Below, piece after piece: positions 31,487-35,191 of a stretch of 35,191 nt of DNA. Under the pieces are notes generated by a model. The model did not search any database and was not told the DNA's origin. It saw nothing but the letters and a program-made list of their open reading frames with translations. This DNA comes from a virus, in the IMG/VR virus record IMGVR_UViG_3300005095_000111, positions 1 to 35,191 of that record; one strand, given 5' to 3'. Each line of letters starts with the position of its first letter. Within the stretch, counting starts at the first letter, position 1. The translations under genes were made by a program, and so were the position numbers.

Positions 31487-31765
31487 TTATGCAACATACT
31501 CAGATAAACCAGCATCTTTTAAGATTTGCTTAGCTCTATTGACATTGCTTTCTCTAGCCGGCATGGCATATTGCGGTACATCTGGAAAAACATCAGAAAC
31601 AGGCATGCTTAAAGCACCTGCAATAATTAAGGCTGACGGTCTGCCTTTTGCCTTACGTTGTGAAACGATAGTAAGAGACATATAGGTTCTGCCAGTTGCT
31701 TTAGCGATAGCAGCAAAACTCAACCCTCTTTCTTGAAGTGCTTTTTTAATTTGTTCGTGAGTCAT
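31487..31765 (-). CDS. ner: Ner-like regulator
   Basis: A 92-residue protein. Residues 1-60 (MTHEQIKKALQERGLSFAAI, AKATGRTYMSLTIVSQRKAK, GRPSALIIAGALSMPVSDVF) form the Ner/Nlp-type HTH domain; Mu Ner (75 residues) shuts down early and repressor transcription in the lytic cycle. It is the first gene of the early operon, reading away from the repressor. GGAG lies about nine bases before ATG 31765. Confidence 0.85.
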   Translation of the reverse strand: MTHEQIKKALQERGLSFAAIAKATGRTYMSLTIVSQRKAKGRPSALIIAGALSMPVSDVFPDVPQYAMPARESNVNRAKQILKDAGLSEYVA

Positions 31766-31840
31766 GATAGAATCTCCATTATCTTTTGTTTTTTATATAG
31801 GTGTCTACAATCATGCGTGCTTGTGTGCCTATTTGTGTTT

Positions 31841-31869
31841 ATTATGGACTTGTTTAGACTCAAGTGCAA
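31841..31869 (-). promoter_or_regulatory. Early promoter Pe
   Basis: On the minus strand, TTGCAC (31864-31869), 17 bp, then CATAAT (31841-31846), a good sigma-70 promoter reading toward ner. The -35 lies inside the left arm of the inverted-repeat operator, so repressor binding there would block it. Confidence 0.75.
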
Positions 31870-31890
31870 GCATTAAAGTTTGCATTTGAG
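31859..31890. promoter_or_regulatory. Inverted-repeat operator shared by the divergent promoters
   Basis: CTCAAGTGCAA (31859-31869) and TTGCATTTGAG (31880-31890) are inverted copies (consensus CTCAARTGCAA, one mismatch) separated by ten bases. Each arm contains the -35 element of one promoter, so one bound dimer pair could control both directions. This is the expected place for the phage repressor and Ner to compete. Confidence 0.7.
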
Positions 31891-31908
31891 GTTGGAGTCT
31901 TGTTATTC
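31880..31908 (+). promoter_or_regulatory. Repressor promoter Pc
   Basis: TTGCAT (31880-31885), 17 bp, then TTATTC (31903-31908) on the plus strand, a moderate sigma-70 promoter about 40 bases before the repressor ATG. Its -35 overlaps the right operator arm, consistent with autoregulation. Confidence 0.6.
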
Positions 31909-31945
31909 ATATTTTTTACTTATATTTCAACAGCTTGAGGTTAGT

Positions 31946-32566
31946 ATGAATAAGTCTTGTAAACCTGAATGTGAGCATTCAGGTAGTGTTTCTAACGTTG
32001 AACCATTTTTTGAGCGCTTAAAACAGGCTTTAGGGGAGAAGAGTGCGCGGTCTCTGGCTCAAATGTGCTCATTGTCACCTACCGTCATTGTTAAGTATAT
32101 TAATGGGGACTCAACGCCTAATGTGGAACGTCTTATTGTTATTGCTAATGCTTTAGGTGTCACTGTTGAATGGCTGGCGACAGGGCGAGGGGCTAAAACA
32201 TATACTGACGCAGTGGATAGACCGGCTGATAATGTATTAATAGGGCAGGCTGACTCGGTTGTATCGAATGTAATCCCTGTGCCGATAGCGAATAGAGTTA
32301 TTGAAAAAATGGTTGATAATGAGGTGGTTTTTGATCACGATGCGCTTCATGCTCGCACCTTTATAACCATCTTTAATAGTCTGGATGGTTTTTCGGATGA
32401 TCAAATTGAGTTAGCAGTGCATAGGTATATGAAAGCTTTCTATCAGCAGCAGCTTGCTAGTATGCTGTCGTGGTCTGGTGAGGCTGAGGTATCTGAAGCT
32501 TGGGTAGAAGATCTAAAGTATCGTATTAATGAAACAGATGAGAAAATTAAAGCTCTAGTAAACTAA
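31946..32566 (+). CDS. Phage repressor, Cro/C1-type HTH
   Basis: 206 residues from ATG 31946, which has GAGG five bases upstream; an ATG-like extension from 31880 covers the promoter and is unlikely. Residues about 20-80 hold an XRE-type HTH (EKSARSLAQMCSLSPTVIVK, YINGDSTPNVERLIVIANAL, then GVTVEWLATG). The C-terminal half has no LexA-type serine-lysine protease motif, so induction may not be by RecA-driven self-cleavage. It is opposite to the early genes and next to the left phage end, the position of Mu c. Confidence 0.85.
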   Translation: MNKSCKPECEHSGSVSNVEPFFERLKQALGEKSARSLAQMCSLSPTVIVKYINGDSTPNVERLIVIANALGVTVEWLATGRGAKTYTDAVDRPADNVLIGQADSVVSNVIPVPIANRVIEKMVDNEVVFDHDALHARTFITIFNSLDGFSDDQIELAVHRYMKAFYQQQLASMLSWSGEAEVSEAWVEDLKYRINETDEKIKALVN

Positions 32567-32612
32567 GCGTCGTTTAAAAATGCGGCCACATAACTAAGTG
32601 TCGTTTAAAAAT
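32561..32612 (+). repeat. Tandem end-binding sites at the left phage end
   Basis: Two copies of AACTAAGYGTCGTTTAAAAA lie exactly 31 bp apart (32561 and 32592), differing at one base. The first overlaps the last codons of the repressor gene. A related, inverted core (TAAGTGTCGT) is at 101-121 at the other phage end. Their position, spacing and orientation fit transposase-binding sites of a Mu-type left end. The terminus itself should be within a few tens of bases beyond 32612. Confidence 0.65.
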
Positions 32613-33059
32613 ATTGTTAGATCACTTGTTAATGTATATTTAAAGGTTGGTTAACCTCTTAATTAAGTAGGCTCTAGACAAGCTTAATGACTAATCCCTG
32701 TAGGCTGTTGTTGTTTCACCTTTCCTCTTGTGTCCAGCTATTTACATAGGTTTCGGCTGTCTAGCTATAGAGTTTAATTTCAGTTTTTTCTTAAGCAGTT
32801 GTGATAATTTATGATGGGAATTTCCCACTATTAATTACATAATCCCGTTATTTAAATCCTTCTTCCCATGTTTAGTAATCTATCTGTCTCTCTACAGCTA
32901 TTAGAGCGAGAGGGGTAAGAGTTGAAGTGGTTGAGTTTCAAGGCTCTGTAGGCATATAGATTAAAATAGGTCAGGCTGTTTGCTGGAGGTGTTTATAAAG
33001 GGCTTGATAGGGATTGTTTAGAGCAGTTTATATTTAAAACTGCTCAATTCTTTGATGGA
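32613..33059. other. Intergenic region, phage left terminus and host flank
   Basis: No gene longer than trivial length or RNA gene could be read here on either strand. It contains the phage-host junction, probably close to 32620, and ends in a hairpin before the host reductase gene. An imperfect palindrome (TTAAAGGTTGGTTAACCTC near 32640) is present, with no clear role. Confidence 0.5.
33021..33045 (-). terminator. Hairpin after the host reductase gene
   Basis: GAGCAGTTT (33021-33029) and AAACTGCTC (33037-33045) are perfect 9-bp arms with a 7-base AT loop, 15 bases past the stop of the reductase gene. No strong T-run follows on the minus strand (TAAACAATCC), so it is a probable but not ideal terminator. 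Confidence 0.5.
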
Positions 33060-33830
33060 TTACTTTAGATGTTGCTTGGCAATCTGTTTAAGTGTCTTTA
33101 CACCTAAGTTGGCTTGTTCGGCAAAGGCAAGTGCGCGAGTAAGTCTTGCGGGTGCTGAACGGCCCATGCAGCCGTGCTCAAGATCTCCGTTAATCGCTTC
33201 AAGCAGTCCTTCCATTAAAGCCGCTCTATCATTTGATTGGTTTGTTAACCAATCCTGAATATCAAGCACATCCTTAGCAACTTGATTCATGACGGTTTTG
33301 TGAGTAGTTGCCAATCCTTCGACATTACCGCCTACTTCTAACCCTGCGATATTCGTCGTTAAAATATAGAGATTTTTTCTTACCAGTTCATAGGTAAGTG
33401 CGGCTTCTGAATCTAAGATAAAGCTAGGTAGGTCTAGCTGAGATAGGGCTTCAAAGACCAGCTTGGCATTCGGTCCATAAATAGGCGAAGGCAGAACTAC
33501 CTTACTGTCCATTCCACGCTTTTTTTCAAACCAGACTGAGACAACGGTTGGGTCAACAATATTCGCAGACAGCCAATCTCTAGGCAGAAGTTCATTCTGA
33601 AGCAGGATAAGTCTGTCCTTCCACTGTTCAGGTAGGCTACTGAGTACAGAAGCAATGTCCGCCTCACCTACCGAGACTAGAATCGCCGCAGGGTTTGGAA
33701 TCTCTTTTGCAACCGTGTGTGTGTTCATCTGTCGAGTGATGCCTTGAACGGGGTAGCCTAATTTTAAAAAACCGTGAGCAAATACGCTGCCGAGTTCACC
33801 TAAGCCAATGACAATAATGGTATCTTTCAT
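33060..33830 (-). CDS. NAD(P)-binding Rossmann protein, ketopantoate-reductase-like (host)
   Basis: 256 residues from ATG 33830, with AGGTG upstream. The N-terminus IIVIGLGELGSVFAHGFLKL carries the GxGxxG dinucleotide-binding loop, followed by a PVQGITR strand end. The remainder alternates strands and helices with an all-helical C-terminus (about 170-256), as in the 6-phosphogluconate/ketopantoate reductase superfamily. The substrate is unknown; it lacks the classical ketopantoate reductase signature that I would look for. Host gene outside the prophage. Confidence 0.65.
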   Translation of the reverse strand: MKDTIIVIGLGELGSVFAHGFLKLGYPVQGITRQMNTHTVAKEIPNPAAILVSVGEADIASVLSSLPEQWKDRLILLQNELLPRDWLSANIVDPTVVSVWFEKKRGMDSKVVLPSPIYGPNAKLVFEALSQLDLPSFILDSEAALTYELVRKNLYILTTNIAGLEVGGNVEGLATTHKTVMNQVAKDVLDIQDWLTNQSNDRAALMEGLLEAINGDLEHGCMGRSAPARLTRALAFAEQANLGVKTLKQIAKQHLK

Positions 33831-34188
33831 GTGTATCACCTATTGAGGCCTCTGGATAATGGGCGCTCTGTTTATGTTTATCAGCCCTTCAAATAAAAGA
33901 GGGGGTGAAGGTTACTTTAAGGGGGGAATAATGCTGTGCACCTATGCACCAAAATGGACTAAATAGCCCGTTTTGTGCAGCGCTTTTCTTGTAGAATATA
34001 GCGTAGCGAACTTTGTATACGGCGACTGTTTACCAAGGTATTAAAGTTTTTCTGAATGTGACGGTCATTTGCGTCAGTCTCTACCGACACCCTAGATATG
34101 CCTCTATTCAGAAATGCTTTACCGCTTTAGAACAGTGTGCTTGTGAGATAAAGTACCCTCTTAAATAATAGTGATTAGGATATTAGCA
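33831..34188. other. Divergent intergenic region between host genes
   Basis: No gene is seen. Inside are TGCACCTATGCACCAAAATGG near 33938 and, 15 bases on, GTTTTGTGCA, which form an imperfect inverted repeat and could be an operator. The segment also holds the plus-strand promoter listed separately. Confidence 0.4.
34141..34169 (+). promoter_or_regulatory. Promoter for the small membrane protein gene
   Basis: TTGTGA (34141-34146), 17 bp, then AATAAT (34164-34169), close to the sigma-70 consensus. It lies 20 bases before the ATG of the small membrane protein gene and probably also serves the DtxR-type gene behind it. Confidence 0.6.
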
Positions 34189-34443
34189 ATGAATGATGAA
34201 AAAGCAAAGTTTACTTGGCATTATTATGTGATGGCATTGGGTGCATTAGGCGCGATGTTAGCTGCGACCTTAGGTGCTAGTGGCGGGATTGTTTCAGGGC
34301 TGGCTTTAGCGATTATCAGCCACCCAAGAATTCCGTTTAAAACGCTTACTCGTGTATTCTTTATGGTGCTCTTTATGATTCTGTATGTCTTTGCTTTTCC
34401 TGAGCCAGAAGTGGTTCGTGCATTAATGGCTGAAAACCAGTAA
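34189..34443 (+). CDS. Small two-span membrane protein (host)
   Basis: 84 residues from ATG 34189; a GTG 18 bases upstream is an alternative. Two hydrophobic segments (HYYVMALGALGAMLAATLGA, about 12-31, and RVFFMVLFMILYVFAFPEPE, about 55-74) flank a glycine-rich loop (GGIVSGLALAIISHPRIPFK). It precedes the DtxR-type gene by 80 bases and may be in the same unit. Not recognised; possibly linked to metal transport because of its neighbour (weak inference). Confidence 0.55.
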   Translation: MNDEKAKFTWHYYVMALGALGAMLAATLGASGGIVSGLALAIISHPRIPFKTLTRVFFMVLFMILYVFAFPEPEVVRALMAENQ

Positions 34444-34523
34444 CCAGAAAGTATAGATGAACGGTGTAACCGACTAGGTGTGGTGACACTGCTCGATTTT
34501 TATGTATTTATTAGGGATGGATT

Positions 34524-35191
34524 ATGTCGACTAAGGCATTGGAAGATTATCTTAAAATTATCTATAAGCTTGAAGGCGCAGCACCCAGTGGAAAAGGGGT
34601 GCAGACCTCAGCCATCGCTGAGCGTTTATCAATCTCACAGGCCTCAGTCTCTAATATGCTGAAAAAATTATCGGCGAATGACTATATTGAGTATGCACCT
34701 TACTATGGCGTAAGCTTGACAGACTCAGGTCGAAAAATCGCTTTGAATATGATTCGCCGTCACCGCATTTTAGAACAGTATCTTGTCGAACGCTTAGGCT
34801 ATACCTGGGATGAGGTGGATGAAGAAGCCGAGGTATTGGAGCATACTATTTCAGACAAACTTACCAACCGTATGTGGGATGATTTAGGTCAACCGACCCA
34901 TGATCCTCATGGTTCCCCCATCCCGACGGTAGATGGGGTGGTGATGGAGCAGTTAGGCTCCCCTTTAACGGATATTCAAATAGGCCAAGGGGTTAAAATT
35001 CGACGTATTAAAAATCGCAGTCCAGAAGAGTTGCGTTATTTGGCTTCTATCGGTGTTACGACAGGGGTAGAAATAGAGGTTAGGAATATCGCGCCGCTGA
35101 ATGGTCCTTTATTGGTGGCTGTTAACGAGGTGAATTTACACGCCATAGACTACCGCTTGGCAATGGCATTGATGGTGACGGTTTGTGAAAG
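34524..35191 (+). CDS. DtxR/MntR-type metal-dependent regulator (partial, host)
   Basis: 222 codons visible from ATG 34524; the end is outside the window. The N-terminal winged helix (1-65: IAERLSISQASVSNMLKKLS, YIEYAPYYGVSLTDSG) is typical of the DtxR family. The dimer/metal domain has IRRHRILEQYLVERLGY and E103, E106 and H107 in EVLEHTISDKL, the ExxEH set of MntR-like members, followed by HDPHGSPIP. The C-terminal FeoA-like SH3 part begins near residue 145. It represses metal uptake or activates export genes in response to Fe or Mn. Host gene. Confidence 0.88.
   Translation, partial: MSTKALEDYLKIIYKLEGAAPSGKGVQTSAIAERLSISQASVSNMLKKLSANDYIEYAPYYGVSLTDSGRKIALNMIRRHRILEQYLVERLGYTWDEVDEEAEVLEHTISDKLTNRMWDDLGQPTHDPHGSPIPTVDGVVMEQLGSPLTDIQIGQGVKIRRIKNRSPEELRYLASIGVTTGVEIEVRNIAPLNGPLLVAVNEVNLHAIDYRLAMALMVTVCE

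Larger units (their letters stand above)
101..32630 (-). mobile_element. Mu-like transposable prophage, siphovirus-type tail (approximate limits)
   Basis: The region carries, in Mu order on the minus strand, repressor, Ner, transposase A, ATPase B, GemA, a Mor/C activator, lysis genes, gp27, gp28, gp29, F, G, I, T, gp36 and tail genes. Sheath and baseplate genes are absent and a siphovirus-like tape measure is present, so a B3/D3112-like virion is inferred. The limits are approximate. Similar terminal motifs lie at 101-121 and 32561-32612 in inverted orientation, but no TG...CA ends with a matching 5-bp target duplication were found by eye. Nearly all genes are intact; only the tail fibre is clearly broken. 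Confidence 0.93.

Noticed and set aside
1-33000. Exact prophage ends by TG...CA plus a 5-bp duplication
   Set aside because: All TG positions in 1-250 and CA positions in 32580-33000 were compared by their five flanking bases, and no pair matched, so limits are given as approximate.
32641-33020. tRNA or small RNA gene near the left phage end
   Set aside because: No cloverleaf or strong stem with terminator could be built by eye.
33938-33985. NtrC/sigma-54 type site upstream of the host genes
   Set aside because: TGCACCAAAATGG is suggestive, but no -24/-12 promoter was found nearby and the inverted repeat is imperfect.

Overview
The window holds one nearly complete Mu-like (transposable) prophage of about 32.5 kb, between short stretches of host chromosome. 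The host is probably a gammaproteobacterium. That rests only on the moderately AT-rich composition, the Mu-type gene set and the flanking host genes (a Rossmann-fold reductase, a small membrane protein and a DtxR/MntR-type regulator), so the genus is not resolved. The phage lies on the minus strand: its c/A/B (Mu 'left') end is near 32.6 kb and its tail-gene ('right') end near 0.1-0.5 kb. The exact termini could not be fixed.

In phage order, from high to low coordinates:
- A Cro/C1-type repressor (31946-32566, plus strand) faces a Ner-like gene across a control region with divergent promoters sharing an inverted-repeat operator.
- MuA transposase, MuB ATPase and an early operon of small genes follow. 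They include DNA-binding proteins, DUF3164, GemA, a Mor/C-family activator and an unexpected RepA-like ATPase.
- A lysis block comes next: DUF5675 protein, a holin-like membrane protein and a DUF2730 protein.
- The Mu-type head and packaging genes follow: gp27, terminase gp28, portal gp29, F, G, protease/scaffold I, decoration protein, major head protein T, gp35-like and gp36-like.
- The tail module has a tail terminator, tail tube, two overlapping chaperone frames, a 1283-residue tape measure, one distal protein, a frameshifted fibre gene, DUF4376 and DUF1353. No sheath or baseplate gene is seen, so the virion should be a long non-contractile-tailed (B3/D3112-like) particle with a Mu-type head.

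Three late promoters can be read directly. Each has a 19-bp motif (CCTTCTCAAACnCTTGAAA), then exactly 22 bp, then a -10 element of form TAnnCT. They precede the lysis block, gene I and the tail-chaperone genes, matching Mu's Plys, PI and PP. The motif sits where Mor/C activators bind in Mu, and a Mor/C-family gene is present at 24089-24544. At two of the three, the ATG falls on the predicted transcription start, suggesting leaderless mRNAs.

The main cargo is a 674-residue protein (12909-14933) with an N-terminal GHKL (Hsp90-type) ATPase domain and a C-terminal DUF4263/Shedu-like PD-(D/E)xK nuclease domain. It lies between G and I, directly upstream of the second late promoter, and is the best candidate here for a poorly described anti-phage system. 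Other notable points are a textbook -1 frameshift site (GGGAAAC) in the tail-chaperone overlap, a single frameshift splitting the tail-fibre gene, and a small AT-rich cysteine-rich gene at the right end, where Mu carries com/mom.
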